A stretch of DNA of 64,000 bases, from positions 30,494-94,493 of the forward strand of contig JAJDZT010000051.1 of assembly GCA_022824525.1 (NCBI GenBank), in the 5' to 3' direction. Made by a program: the position numbers and the translations under genes. The stretch is from Silicimonas sp. (lineage in GTDB: Bacteria > Pseudomonadota > Alphaproteobacteria > Rhodobacterales > Rhodobacteraceae). The notes under the pieces were generated by a model. That model searched no databases and was not told the origin of the DNA. It saw only the letters and a list, made by a program, of their open reading frames with translations. Shown one piece after another: positions 18,226 through 26,998 of the stretch (its first letter is position 1; each line of letters opens with the position of its first letter).

Positions 18226-19395
18226 TCACTCCTCTTGAAGCTTTGGCAAACCAAGCAGTGTGCGTTTCTCCGCTTCGCTCAGGAAGTCGGCATTCGCCAC
18301 CCGCTTCCACTGCGCTTCGCGTTCCACCGACAAGGCCGGCACCTGATCCAGGTCGGGCTTGAACACTGCGCTGTCCCCGGTGAACCCGCCCAGCCAGTGG
18401 GACAGCGCCCCGGTGACCTTCGCCACCAGCGGCAAGACGGTCAGCCGATAGAACGCCCGGTTCGCCTCTTGGTAATTCGCGTAAGTCGCATCGCCCGGTA
18501 TCCCGAGGATCATCGGCGGCACCCCGAAGGCCACGGCAATCTCCCGCGCCGCGCCTTCCTTGGTCTTCAGAAACTCCATGTCACTGGGGCTGAAGCCCAT
18601 CGGCTTCCAGTCCAACCCGCCTTCCAGCAACATCGGCCGCCCGGCATTGCGCGCGCCGACGTGATAGGCCTCCATCTCGGACAAAACCCGGTCATATTGC
18701 TCGGGCGTCATCACATCGCCATCGGGCCCCTTGTAGACAATCGCCCCCGACGGACGTGCCGCATTGTCCAGAAGCGCCTTCGACCAGGCGCTCGCCGCAT
18801 TATGGACGTCCATCGCAGACGCCGCCGCCTGCATCGGCGACAGCCCATAATGGTCGTCCTGCGGATGCATCGCCTTCACATGGCACACCGTGGAAACGCC
18901 ATCTGAGACCGGAAACCGATGCTTCCGCCCCGCCACCGCATATTCGAACGCCACCGGCCAGCCATCGCGGCCCGGCACCACCGACATCCGGTCCGAGCGC
19001 AGCACATGCAACTCGAAGGGCGCACCCGCCTCGTCCAGAACCGCTTCGGCATACCCGTTGCCCGAGAGCAGGATCTGCCCGTAGAGCGCCTCGAGAAACT
19101 CGGCCTGCCCCTGCCCGCCATTGGGCCGCGCCAGAAGCGACAGCAAGGGATGCGTCTCGTAACGCGTCTCTGCATCCTGCAATACCAGCGGCAAGGCCGC
19201 CGCCGCCTCGGCAATCAGCTTCACCGCCCGAAACCCCACCGGGTTGCCCGAAAAACCCTGCCGGATGAGCGAATTCGTGTCACGCGGCGACCACGCCACA
19301 CGCCCCGACCCCGCATAGGCAATCACCGGCCCCGCCGAGGACGCTTTCACCTCGGGAGCCTCCGCCATCCGTCGCTTCAAGAAATCAAATGCCAT
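18226..19395 (-). CDS. GTA g3: phage portal protein, HK97 family
   Basis: 389-residue portal protein that forms the dodecameric DNA gate at one capsid vertex. The start at 19395 (MAFDFLKRRM) has GGAG well placed; upstream ATGs are less likely. Family motifs: GFSGNPVGFRAVKLIAEA, LLARPNGGQGQAEFLEAL, SPSDMEFLKTKEGAAREIAVAFGVPP and NYQEANRAFY. Length normal. Confidence 0.95.
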   Translation of the reverse strand: MAFDFLKRRMAEAPEVKASSAGPVIAYAGSGRVAWSPRDTNSLIRQGFSGNPVGFRAVKLIAEAAAALPLVLQDAETRYETHPLLSLLARPNGGQGQAEFLEALYGQILLSGNGYAEAVLDEAGAPFELHVLRSDRMSVVPGRDGWPVAFEYAVAGRKHRFPVSDGVSTVCHVKAMHPQDDHYGLSPMQAAASAMDVHNAASAWSKALLDNAARPSGAIVYKGPDGDVMTPEQYDRVLSEMEAYHVGARNAGRPMLLEGGLDWKPMGFSPSDMEFLKTKEGAAREIAVAFGVPPMILGIPGDATYANYQEANRAFYRLTVLPLVAKVTGALSHWLGGFTGDSAVFKPDLDQVPALSVEREAQWKRVANADFLSEAEKRTLLGLPKLQEE

Positions 19396-19450
19396 AAGCT
19401 CTCCTTCCGCCTGCCGGACAGACGCAAATTCAATGGCCATTATCGGCCTC

Positions 19451-19496
19451 AAAATATCCCGGGGGAGTCACCGCAGGTGACGGGGGCAGAGCCCCC
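19451..19496. repeat. REP-like double hairpin between terL and portal
   Basis: Plus strand: AAAATATCCCGGGGGA followed directly by two perfect hairpins, GTCACC-GCA-GGTGAC (19467-19481) and GGGGGC-AGA-GCCCCC (19482-19496). A similar element with the same AAATACTCCGGGG lead-in is at 39787-39824. It lies in the 139-base gap between terL and portal and may stabilise or end part of the GTA message. Confidence 0.65.
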
Positions 19497-19534
19497 TTGA
19501 ACTTTCTCCGAGGCACAAGGCCCCGGACATGCTT

Positions 19535-20893
19535 CTAAGGCCCCAAACCCCGCACTTGCGGCTTGCCCTTCACGTCACGCCTCAACATCAGGTCGGTCAA
19601 AGCCCAAACCAGCGCATCAACCCGGTCGGGCGAACCACGGCCCTGAAACCCCGTCCGCAGCATCAAGAGCATCTCCGCTTCCAGATCGCCGAGGCCCTTG
19701 GCATGGGCCACACGACCCTGCTCGTAAAGGGCCGCCACCGGCTCGGCACGCACCGTCTTGCCATGCCGCGCATGCACCGCCTGATATGACAGGCTTCCAT
19801 CCACCTGCCGCACCATCTCCTCGACCAGGTCGCCACCCTGGTTCACTTCTGCCACGACACGATCGGCCCCATGCTTGTGGAACATCTCCACAACCCGGGA
19901 CGCCCAGACCATGGGCGACGCCCCCCTCAGACTGGCATCCTCCAACACCACCGCGCGCCAGTTCCGCTTGTCGGGGGCAAACTTCACACCCGCCACGACA
20001 ATCCCGCAGGCATCCGATGTCGCCTTCGACGAAACCGGCGGGTCCACCGCGACCACGATCCGGTCCGGTTCCACAACCTCCAGATCACCGGCCGCCGCCA
20101 AACGCGCGCGGGTCCAAAGCGCACCTTCGGGTTCCTCGATCAGAACCCCTTCCAGTTCCTGGCGCCCAAGCTGCGTGCCGCCAAACTGAGCCTCAACCTC
20201 TTCAAGGAAAGACGCCGCCAGATTGGCGCGGTTTTCCGTAGTCCCCGCCTGCGTCATCACAGTCGACCGAGCGCCCAGAATACGCTTCAACACGGGAACA
20301 TCGCGGGGTGTCGTCGTCACCACCTGCTGCGGATGATCGCCCAGCCGCAACGCGAATTGCAGCATGTCCCAGGCATCCTCCGCGTTCTTCCACTTCGCCA
20401 GTTCGTCCACCCAGGCGGCGTCAAACTGTGGGCCGCGCAACGCCTCGTAGTCATGGGCCGAAAACACCTTGGCCTCTGCCCCGTTCGGCCAGACAAGCTT
20501 CCGGCGGTCGGCCACCCATTTCGGACGCCGATCCTCGGGGGTGCAGGCCAGAATACCGCTCTCGCCGAACACCATGACGTCGCGCGCCTGATCGTAAGTC
20601 TCGCCTATCAAAGCGACGCGCTTCGCCACACCCGGCTCGTCCGGCGTTGCGCCTTCGACCTGCGCGCGGACCCATTCGGACCCGGCTCGCGTCTTGCCCG
20701 CCCCGCGCCCGCCCATGACCACCCAGGTCTTCCAGTCCCCCTCAGGCGCCAGTTGATGCGGCAAGGCCCAGAACTCGAACAGGTAGGGCAGCCCGCGCAG
20801 TTCATCGCGGCTCAGGCTTCCCAGAAACTCACGTCGCTTCTCTGGCGTCGCGGATGCGATCAAGCTTGCGCCCGATACTCTCTCGGAGCGCAT
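19535..20893 (-). CDS. GTA g2: large terminase subunit (TerL)
   Basis: Packaging motor ATPase/nuclease. Walker A GGRGAGKTRAG is near the N-terminus, a Walker-B-like DAAWVDELAKW follows (about 150), and the RNase-H-like nuclease carries VAVDPPVSSKATSDACGIVVAG. The start is uncertain: the frame is open from 20950 (ATG with GAGGA close upstream) but that overlaps g1 by 122 bases; ATG at 20893 overlaps by 65; a TTG at 20863 by 35. The conserved part begins near IASATPEKRREFL, so one of the shorter starts is more likely. GTA terminases package random host DNA. Confidence 0.94.
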   Translation of the reverse strand: MRSERVSGASLIASATPEKRREFLGSLSRDELRGLPYLFEFWALPHQLAPEGDWKTWVVMGGRGAGKTRAGSEWVRAQVEGATPDEPGVAKRVALIGETYDQARDVMVFGESGILACTPEDRRPKWVADRRKLVWPNGAEAKVFSAHDYEALRGPQFDAAWVDELAKWKNAEDAWDMLQFALRLGDHPQQVVTTTPRDVPVLKRILGARSTVMTQAGTTENRANLAASFLEEVEAQFGGTQLGRQELEGVLIEEPEGALWTRARLAAAGDLEVVEPDRIVVAVDPPVSSKATSDACGIVVAGVKFAPDKRNWRAVVLEDASLRGASPMVWASRVVEMFHKHGADRVVAEVNQGGDLVEEMVRQVDGSLSYQAVHARHGKTVRAEPVAALYEQGRVAHAKGLGDLEAEMLLMLRTGFQGRGSPDRVDALVWALTDLMLRRDVKGKPQVRGLGP

Positions 20894-21161
20894 CGAAGTC
20901 GAGAGGGGCATCAGCGACGAGTCCCCGGTCACGTGCAATTCGCTCTTCATACTTCCTCACTTCTTCAATGAGCTGCGTACGCGCCTGCCCAAGGGCAATC
21001 CGCGCTTTCGTTATGTCCGCCAACGAGACATCTTCGCCTTCCAATATACGTTCACTGATCAAGTCGAAGGCGGCGAGGATGTCTTCCAGCGCCGTCTCCG
21101 ATTGCTGCAGGATCCAACGCGCACGCGCCGTCTCCCCCAGAACATTGGGTTCTTTGGTCAT
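20829..21161 (-). CDS. GTA g1: small terminase-like subunit
   Basis: 110-residue, largely helical, charged protein (ARARWILQQSETALEDILAAFDLISERIL, then ITKARIALGQARTQLIEEVRKYEERIAR in pieces). Size, position before terL and composition match RcGTA g1, which acts as a small terminase with weak DNA specificity. First gene of the cluster. Its leader carries a promoter and a terminator-like hairpin. Only a weak ribosome-binding site is visible. Confidence 0.87.
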   Translation of the reverse strand: MTKEPNVLGETARARWILQQSETALEDILAAFDLISERILEGEDVSLADITKARIALGQARTQLIEEVRKYEERIARDRGLVADAPLDFDALRESIGRKLDRIRDAREAT

Positions 21162-21191
21162 GAGACGGTCCGCCGATTTCTTGAGTACAGT

Positions 21192-21225
21192 AAAAAAAAC
21201 ACGGCCCGGGGTCTGGCCCCTGCCG
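21192..21225 (-). terminator. Terminator-like hairpin with T8 in the g1 leader (possible attenuator)
   Basis: Minus strand: CGGC-A-GGGG-CCAGA-CCCC-GG-GCCG, then TG and eight T's (21192-21199). It lies between the predicted g1 promoter (-10 at 21254) and the g1 start (21161), so it would be transcribed in the leader. The stem is 8 pairs with small bulges. It could also end read-through from mltG. Confidence 0.6.
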
Positions 21226-21253
21226 CGCTGCCACGTCTCCTAGCTTGCCTGAA

Positions 21254-21282
21254 GGTATACGTCAGACCGTTCGAAAGGTCAA
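21254..21282 (-). promoter_or_regulatory. Sigma70-like promoter for the GTA cluster
   Basis: Minus strand: -35 TTGACC (21277-21282), 17-base spacer, -10 TATACC (21254-21259). Transcription would start near 21247 and give a leader of about 86 bases before g1. Confidence 0.6.
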
Positions 21283-21325
21283 GCGTTAAGTTATTGATTG
21301 AATTGACAAATACCGTTCTGAGCAG

Positions 21326-21341
21326 TTAACAGCGGGTTAAC
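21326..21341. promoter_or_regulatory. Candidate CtrA-binding site upstream of the GTA promoter
   Basis: Plus strand TTAACAGCGGGTTAAC: a perfect TTAA-N7-TTAAC on both strands. It lies about 44 bases upstream of the -35 element and within 31-46 bases of the mltG stop. CtrA is required for GTA production in Rhodobacterales; a second half site (TTAACG on the minus strand) lies at about 21284-21289 next to the -35. Confidence 0.6.
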
Positions 21342-21371
21342 GGCGAGGGGTTTCCCAGTCTCCAGAATGGC

Positions 21372-22532
21372 TTACTGGTTGGCGCGCTCCAACTCGCGAT
21401 ACGCCGCCACGTTCCGGTTGTGCTCATCCAATGTCACCGCAAAGTTGTGACCGTCTCTTGGATCAAGCGATTTCGCAACAAAAAAGATGTAATCCGACTC
21501 GGCGGGGTTCACCGCTGCTTCGATCGCCGCTTGCCCCGGGTTCGCAATCGGTGTCGGCGGCAAACCGTCGATGACATAGGTGTTCCACGGCGTTTCCGCC
21601 CTCAGCTCGCTCTGGCGAATACCGCGCCCAAGAACGCCTTTGCCTTCCGTGATGCCGTAAATCACCGTTGGGTCGGTCTGCAGTTTGATGCCTCGCCGCA
21701 GCCGGTTCGTGAAGACCGAGCCCACCAGGGGCCGCTCGTCAGCCAGCGCGGTTTCCTTTTCGATGATGGATGCCAGAATCAACGCCTCTTCGGGCGTCTC
21801 GACCGCTGCCGCATCGCTTTTGATCGCCCAGGCCGCAGCCAGCCGCTCTTGCTGAAGCGATTTCATTTGAGCGATCATTTCGTTTCGATCCTGTCCCGGC
21901 CGGATGGCAAACTCGCGCGGGGCCAGAGACCCTTCCTCGGGGACTTCGGCGATCTCACCTTCAAGCAGGTCGGTCGCGTTCAGTCCTTCCACCACCTGCC
22001 AACTCGTCACACCCTCGACGATAACGACACGGTACTGCGTGGCCACATCGTCGCGCGCTTCGACGTATTCTGCCGGGGGTTCGGCATCGTCCTTCGGATC
22101 AAACTCGGCGATCACCTCGAAACTCTGCGTCTGCGGGTCGAGTTCGCGAACCCGTTTTTCCTGACCGTTCACAGCGATGATGTACAAAACTTCCGTGCCA
22201 CATGTGGACCGTCCGTCTCCCGTGACCGTGGCGACGATCTCCTCCATCGACGTACCCGGTTCAATCAGGAACGACCCTGCTTTCAACCGAGGTGAGAGCC
22301 CGGAATACTCCGCCCCAAGCCGATAAATAGTGGCGTTGCTGATCGCGCCCTGCTCCGCCAGATCATCTGCCACACGGGTCATCGACCCGCCGCTGGGCAC
22401 TTGAAAACAGATCGGGCTTTCCAGCGGGCCTTCGGCGACATATTGCGACTGGCCCCAAGCGACCAGCCCCGCAACGGCAATCATGCCCACGACCAGCAAG
22501 GTCAGCATGTTGGAAGCAAGGTTACGCCACAT
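21372..22532 (-). CDS. mltG: Endolytic murein transglycosylase MltG
   Basis: 386-residue YceG/MltG protein that cuts nascent glycan strands and ends their extension. One N-terminal membrane segment (about 8-28), a LysM-like region, then the catalytic domain with LASIIEKETALADERPLVGSVFTNRL (catalytic Glu in EKE) and LQTDPTVIYGI. Its ATG overlaps the fabF TGA by one base (TGATG), so fabF and mltG are coupled. The GTA cluster follows downstream on the same strand. Confidence 0.94.
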   Translation of the reverse strand: MWRNLASNMLTLLVVGMIAVAGLVAWGQSQYVAEGPLESPICFQVPSGGSMTRVADDLAEQGAISNATIYRLGAEYSGLSPRLKAGSFLIEPGTSMEEIVATVTGDGRSTCGTEVLYIIAVNGQEKRVRELDPQTQSFEVIAEFDPKDDAEPPAEYVEARDDVATQYRVVIVEGVTSWQVVEGLNATDLLEGEIAEVPEEGSLAPREFAIRPGQDRNEMIAQMKSLQQERLAAAWAIKSDAAAVETPEEALILASIIEKETALADERPLVGSVFTNRLRRGIKLQTDPTVIYGITEGKGVLGRGIRQSELRAETPWNTYVIDGLPPTPIANPGQAAIEAAVNPAESDYIFFVAKSLDPRDGHNFAVTLDEHNRNVAAYRELERANQ

Positions 22533-23794
22533 CAGCGGTCAATCCGTCCCATGACCAGCGAGGCATTCGTGCCGCCAAACCCGAAGCTGTTTGACAGGGC
22601 CACGCCGATTTCCCGCTCCCGTTTCGCGTTGGGAGCAAGATCCAGCATCGGCTCCACGGCCGGGTTGTCGAGGTTGATGGTCGGCGGGGCCACCTGATCG
22701 CGCAACGCCAGGATACAGAAGATGGCTTCAACCGCGCCGGCCGCCCCCAACAAATGACCGATCGACGACTTGGTCGACGTCATCGTCGCCCCTTTCGCGG
22801 CATCGCCCATCACGCGTTCCACCGCGCCGAGTTCGATGGTATCGGCCATCGTCGAGGTGCCATGCGCATTGATATAGTGCACGTCTGCCCCCGACAGACC
22901 GGCGGAGCGCAAGGCGTTCCGCATCGACCGTTCACCCCCCTCGCCATCCTCGGACGGCGCGGTGATGTGATAGGCGTCACCGGACAGGCCATAGCCAAGT
23001 ATCTCGGCGTAAATCTTGGCGCCCCGCGCCTTTGCGTGTTCATACTCTTCCAGAACGACAACGCCCGCGCCCTCGCCCATCACGAACCCATCACGGTCCG
23101 CATCGTAGGGGCGCGATGCCTTTTGCGGCTCGTTCCCTCGCTTGGTCGAAAGGGCCTTGCACGCATTGAACCCGGCAATCCCGATCTCGCAAATCGGGCT
23201 CTCTGCGCCGCCTGCGACCATCACGTCCGCATCTCCCAGCATGATAAGCCGTGACGCATCTCCGATTGCATGCGCACCCGTGGAACACGCGGTAACAACC
23301 GAGTGGTTCGGGCCTTTGAAGCCAAAGCGGATGGAAACCTGCCCTGAAACGAGGTTGATCAGTGCTGCCGGAATGAAGAACGGGGACACGCGGCGCGGCC
23401 CACGTTCTTTCAACAGAACCGCGGTATCCGCAATGGTCTGCAACCCGCCGATACCGGAGCCGATCATGACCCCGGTACGCTCAAGACTTTCGGTATCTGT
23501 CGGCGCCCAACCGGAATCCTTCACCGCCTGTTCTGCGGCCGCCATCCCATAGAGGATGAACTCATCGACCTTGCGCTGTTCCTTGGGCTCCATCCACACA
23601 TCAGGATTGAACGTCCCGTCGGACCCATCGCCGCGCGGCACTTCGCAGGCATAGGTCGTTGCCAGATGACCTGCATCGAACCGCGTGATCGGCCCTGCAG
23701 CCGATTGGCCTGCTAGAATACGCGTCCAGGTCTCCTCGACCCCGGACGCCAATGGCGAGACCATTCCTAGCCCTGTCACAACAACCCGACGCAT
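22532..23794 (-). CDS. fabF: 3-oxoacyl-ACP synthase II
   Basis: 420-residue beta-ketoacyl-ACP synthase that extends acyl chains with malonyl-ACP. Catalytic Cys in VVTACSTGAHAIG (about 170), His in INAHGTSTMADT (about 310) and His in SIGHLLGAAGAVE (about 345): the CHH triad is intact. Part of the fabD-fabG-acpP-fabF order, with mltG coupled downstream. Confidence 0.96.
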   Translation of the reverse strand: MRRVVVTGLGMVSPLASGVEETWTRILAGQSAAGPITRFDAGHLATTYACEVPRGDGSDGTFNPDVWMEPKEQRKVDEFILYGMAAAEQAVKDSGWAPTDTESLERTGVMIGSGIGGLQTIADTAVLLKERGPRRVSPFFIPAALINLVSGQVSIRFGFKGPNHSVVTACSTGAHAIGDASRLIMLGDADVMVAGGAESPICEIGIAGFNACKALSTKRGNEPQKASRPYDADRDGFVMGEGAGVVVLEEYEHAKARGAKIYAEILGYGLSGDAYHITAPSEDGEGGERSMRNALRSAGLSGADVHYINAHGTSTMADTIELGAVERVMGDAAKGATMTSTKSSIGHLLGAAGAVEAIFCILALRDQVAPPTINLDNPAVEPMLDLAPNAKREREIGVALSNSFGFGGTNASLVMGRIDR

Positions 23795-23936
23795 GCCCCA
23801 GCTCCTCTTGTTTCTTGGCGAAAGACATACACGCGCCCACGGACAGGTGCAATCTGAGCCCGCCTCTGCCTCCGTTAACCAAAGCGAAAATCAGCTCGCC
23901 TAAACATTGCGGCAATCGCCCTAACGTTGCTGAAAC

Positions 23937-24803
23937 ATGGTCACTATTCGGGTTCTCGTACTGGCGTCACTCGTTCTGGCGCTTATGCCATTGCGGGCCG
24001 CAGCCCGCTGTGAGGGCGCGGTGCAGTTGGCCGGTCTGCACAACGCCTATCGGGCGACAGTGTTCGAAACCGGTCAACCGCAAAAGCTGGCTGCCACATC
24101 CCTTCTTGTTTTCGTGGGCCAACAGAGTGGTGTCAGACTGGCCGAGCACGCGACACGTGCGGGCGTTGAAGCATCGGAAGAACGGCTCGATGAAATCCTG
24201 TCCGACGCGGAAACGCTCGCCATCCGGACACTCTCTGGCGAGCCAGCGGAAAACGGCACATTCCACCATGGGCTTAACGTTCAGTATCTTGCCGAGCTTT
24301 TTGACGCCACTGGCTGCCGGAACAGTCAGGCCACCGCGAGCCAAAGTGTGGTGGGCACTTCATGGAACTATGGCACCGGCACCAACGGGTCGTCGGACAG
24401 TTCTTCACCGGACTCGCTGAATTACACCAGCTTGATTCTGCCGGCGCTCTTCGTTGGCGCACTGGTCGCACTTTTCGGAGCATACAAGTTCTATACATCA
24501 CTTTCGATGCGCCGCCGCCGGGTGGAGCGATTGCCAAGAAGTCCTGTCTCGCTGTCGCTGACTGCAACTTTCACGTCGGAAGACGGTCAAATGAAGCAAG
24601 CTGAGGTCGAAACTCTGGACATTTCCGTCGGTGGCATGAAGGTCAATTGGAACGACCCACCACCGCCCGGTACGACCGTATCCTTCCAGTTGCTACAACG
24701 CGAACGGCTGTGTCAGGTCGCCTGGTCCAACAATTTCTACGCAGGGATCATGTTCGACGAAGTGCTCAACAAACAGGAACTGAAGACCCTGAAGGAGGCA
24801 TAG
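23937..24803 (+). CDS. Membrane-anchored PilZ-domain protein
   Basis: 288-residue protein. Signal peptide (1-23), then an extracytoplasmic domain (about 24-158) with two Cys and Ser/Asn-rich end, one membrane segment (about 163-186), then a cytoplasmic PilZ domain (about 190-288). The c-di-GMP motifs are present: basic RVERLPR and LDISVGGMKV (D-x-S-x-G-G). It could couple cytoplasmic c-di-GMP to an envelope function. Divergent from fabF and encoded alone on the plus strand among fatty-acid genes. Confidence 0.82.
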   Translation: MVTIRVLVLASLVLALMPLRAAARCEGAVQLAGLHNAYRATVFETGQPQKLAATSLLVFVGQQSGVRLAEHATRAGVEASEERLDEILSDAETLAIRTLSGEPAENGTFHHGLNVQYLAELFDATGCRNSQATASQSVVGTSWNYGTGTNGSSDSSSPDSLNYTSLILPALFVGALVALFGAYKFYTSLSMRRRRVERLPRSPVSLSLTATFTSEDGQMKQAEVETLDISVGGMKVNWNDPPPPGTTVSFQLLQRERLCQVAWSNNFYAGIMFDEVLNKQELKTLKEA

Positions 24804-24826
24804 GTTCGGTCGAAAGATCGAAATGC

Positions 24827-24851
24827 AAAAACGGCGCCGAAAACGGCGCCG
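24827..24851 (-). terminator. Intrinsic terminator after acpP
   Basis: Minus strand: CGGCGCCG-TTTT-CGGCGCCG (24832-24851) followed by TTTTTGC. The 8-pair stem ends acpP transcription; read on the plus strand the same hairpin lies just beyond the PilZ gene stop. Confidence 0.8.
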
Positions 24852-24876
24852 CCTAGGTCCCGATTTCCAGATGAAA

Positions 24877-25110
24877 TCAGGCTGCTTCTTTGATGAACTT
24901 TACGACATCGCCAAACGTCTGGATCGTCTCGGCAGCGTCATCCGGAATTTCAATTCCGAACTCTTCTTCGAACGCCATGACCAGTTCCACGGTGTCGAGG
25001 CTGTCCGCGCCAAGGTCGTCAATGAAAGAGGCGTTTTCAGACACTTTGTCTTCCTCAACGCCCAGATGCTCGACGACGATCTTTTTTGTACGATCTTCGA
25101 TGTCGCTCAT
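24877..25110 (-). CDS. acpP: Acyl carrier protein
   Basis: 77-residue acidic ACP. The phosphopantetheine Ser is in [10 protein letters not shown] (about residue 37). Carries acyl chains in fatty-acid synthesis. Between fabG and a strong terminator, with a 145-base upstream gap likely holding its own promoter, as expected for a very abundant protein. Confidence 0.98.
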   Translation of the reverse strand: MSDIEDRTKKIVVEHLGVEEDKVSENASFIDDLGADSLDTVELVMAFEEEFGIEIPDDAAETIQTFGDVVKFIKEAA

Positions 25111-25202
25111 GTCAATTCCTCACGTTTTCTTCGGGCAAAACCCCGACAATTCGTCCACCGGACTGGCCGGTATTTCCGCCCGAAGGCTCAGATGAGCCGC
25201 CG

Positions 25203-25229
25203 CGTATACCATCGCGCATTGAAACGCAA
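25203..25229 (-). promoter_or_regulatory. Possible acpP promoter
   Basis: Minus strand: TTGCGT (25224-25229), 15-base spacer, TATACG (25203-25208), in the fabG-acpP gap. The spacer is short, so this is only a candidate. Confidence 0.3.
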
Positions 25230-25255
25230 ATGCTATTGCGAGCGGCAACTAGCGC

Positions 25256-25993
25256 CTACAACATGGCCATTCCGCCGTTGATATGCAACGTGGCACCCGT
25301 CACATAACCGGCCTCGTCGCTGGCGAGGTAGAGCACAGCCGCCGCAATCTCGCGCGCCTCGCCCATGCGACCTGCCGGAACTTGCGCCAGAATACCGGCC
25401 TTCTGATCGTCCGTCAGCGTGTCCGTCATCGCCGTTGTAATGAAGCCTGGTGCGACGGCATTCACCGTGATTCCGCGGCTTGCGACTTCGTAAGCGATGG
25501 ATTTCGACATGCCGACCAGCCCGGCCTTCGACGCCGCATAGTTCGCCTGTCCGGGGTTACCCGTGGCCCCCACGATGGAGGAGATATTCACGATCCGCCC
25601 CCAACGCGCCTTCATCATGCCGCGGATCACACCTTTCGATAAAATCATGGCACTTCTGAGGTTTACGTTCAGAACCTCATCCCATTCATCGGCACTCATC
25701 CGCATGAACAGGTTGTCGCGCGTGATACCTGCATTGTTCACCAGGATATCCACCGCACCCATCGCCTCGGCTGCCTGCTTAGGCAAAGCTTCGACCGCCT
25801 CGGCATCGCCGAGGTTGCAGGGCAAGACATGCGCCCGCTCGCCCAGTTCACTCGCGAGGCTCTCGAGAGGGTCGGTGCGCGTCCCCGACAATCCGACAGT
25901 CGCCCCCGCCCCATGCAAAGCCCGTGCGATGTCTGCGCCGATCCCGCCAGACGCGCCCGTGATCAAGGCCGATTTCCCGCTCAGATCAAACAT
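25256..25993 (-). CDS. fabG: 3-oxoacyl-ACP reductase
   Basis: 245-residue SDR enzyme that reduces 3-oxoacyl-ACP with NADPH. Cofactor loop TGASGGIG (about 13-20), NNAG (about 86-89), catalytic Ser in ISSIVG, and YAASK (about 151-155) are all present. A copy of the intergenic TGCGTATTTT repeat lies directly before its ribosome-binding site. Confidence 0.97.
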   Translation of the reverse strand: MFDLSGKSALITGASGGIGADIARALHGAGATVGLSGTRTDPLESLASELGERAHVLPCNLGDAEAVEALPKQAAEAMGAVDILVNNAGITRDNLFMRMSADEWDEVLNVNLRSAMILSKGVIRGMMKARWGRIVNISSIVGATGNPGQANYAASKAGLVGMSKSIAYEVASRGITVNAVAPGFITTAMTDTLTDDQKAGILAQVPAGRMGEAREIAAAVLYLASDEAGYVTGATLHINGGMAML

Positions 25994-25999
25994 GACCCC

Positions 26000-26024
26000 T
26001 CCTTCATCTTGCCAAAAATACGCA
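26000..26024 (-). repeat. Short intergenic repeat (TGCGTATTTT motif), copy in the fabD-fabG gap
   Basis: Minus strand: TTGCGTATTTTTGGCAAGAT followed by GAAGGAGG, running straight into the fabG ribosome-binding site. Related copies are at 13216-13238 and about 52985-53006. Confidence 0.65.
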
Positions 26025-26027
26025 AAT

Positions 26028-26969
26028 TCAGCCGTTCAAAGCCGACGCGGCCTCGGACACATCGCTTGCCGTGCCCACAGCGCGTGTTTCGGCCTCCTTC
26101 GCAATCCGCCGGATCATACCTGATAGCGCCTTGCCCGCTCCCAGTTCCCAGAAGGCATCCACACCCTGCCCCGCCATCCATTCGACCGATGACCGCCAGC
26201 GCACGCGACCGGCAACCTGTTCGACCAGTAACGATCGGATGATATCCGGATCGCTCACCGCTTCGGCCCGTACGTTGGCCACCACCGGCACGGAAGGGGC
26301 TTCGATCGATACATCGGCCAAAGCCGCCGCCATCGCGTCCGCGGCAGGCTGCATCAGGGCGCAATGGAAAGGGGCCGAGACCGGCAGGGGCAGTGCCCGT
26401 TTCGCGCCTCGTTCCTTCGCAAGCGCAACCACCCGATCGATGGCAGATTTACTTCCCGAAACAACGGTTTGCGCCGGGTCGTTCTCGTTCGCAACTTCGC
26501 AGACCTCGCCTTCCGCCGCGTCCGCAGCAAGGGCCTCGACCGCAGCGATGTCCAAACCGAGCACCGCCGCCATGGCCCCTTCACCCACGGGCACGGCACT
26601 CTGCATCGCCTGCCCCCGCAGTCGCAGAAGCCGGGCCGTGTCGGCGAGGCCGATTGCACCGGCCGCACAGAGCGCCGAGTATTCCCCAAGCGAATGCCCG
26701 GCCACGAAAGACGCGCGATCCACCGATACGCCGTCCGCTTCCAATGCCCTGACCGCCGCCAGCGACGTCGCCATCAAGGCGGGTTGGGCATTTTGCGTCA
26801 GGGTCAGCGTGTCCGCATCCCCCTCCCAGATCAGCGCCGAGAGTTTTTCGCCAAGCGCGTCGTCCACTTCATCGAAAACGGCTTTGGCCGCCGGGTAAGC
26901 GTCCGCAAGATCGCGCCCCATTCCAATGGTCTGCGCCCCCTGTCCCGGAAACACGAATGCCAGGCTCAT
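26028..26969 (-). CDS. fabD: Malonyl-CoA:ACP transacylase
   Basis: 313-residue enzyme that loads malonyl groups on ACP. FPGQGAQ near the N-terminus (about 7-13), catalytic Ser in AGHSLGEYSAL (about 91), and catalytic His in SAPFHCALM (about 202). First gene of the fabD-fabG-acpP set. Normal length. Confidence 0.97.
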   Translation of the reverse strand: MSLAFVFPGQGAQTIGMGRDLADAYPAAKAVFDEVDDALGEKLSALIWEGDADTLTLTQNAQPALMATSLAAVRALEADGVSVDRASFVAGHSLGEYSALCAAGAIGLADTARLLRLRGQAMQSAVPVGEGAMAAVLGLDIAAVEALAADAAEGEVCEVANENDPAQTVVSGSKSAIDRVVALAKERGAKRALPLPVSAPFHCALMQPAADAMAAALADVSIEAPSVPVVANVRAEAVSDPDIIRSLLVEQVAGRVRWRSSVEWMAGQGVDAFWELGAGKALSGMIRRIAKEAETRAVGTASDVSEAASALNG

Positions 26970-26998
26970 CTGCCCCTCCCTTATTATTTTCTTTTACG

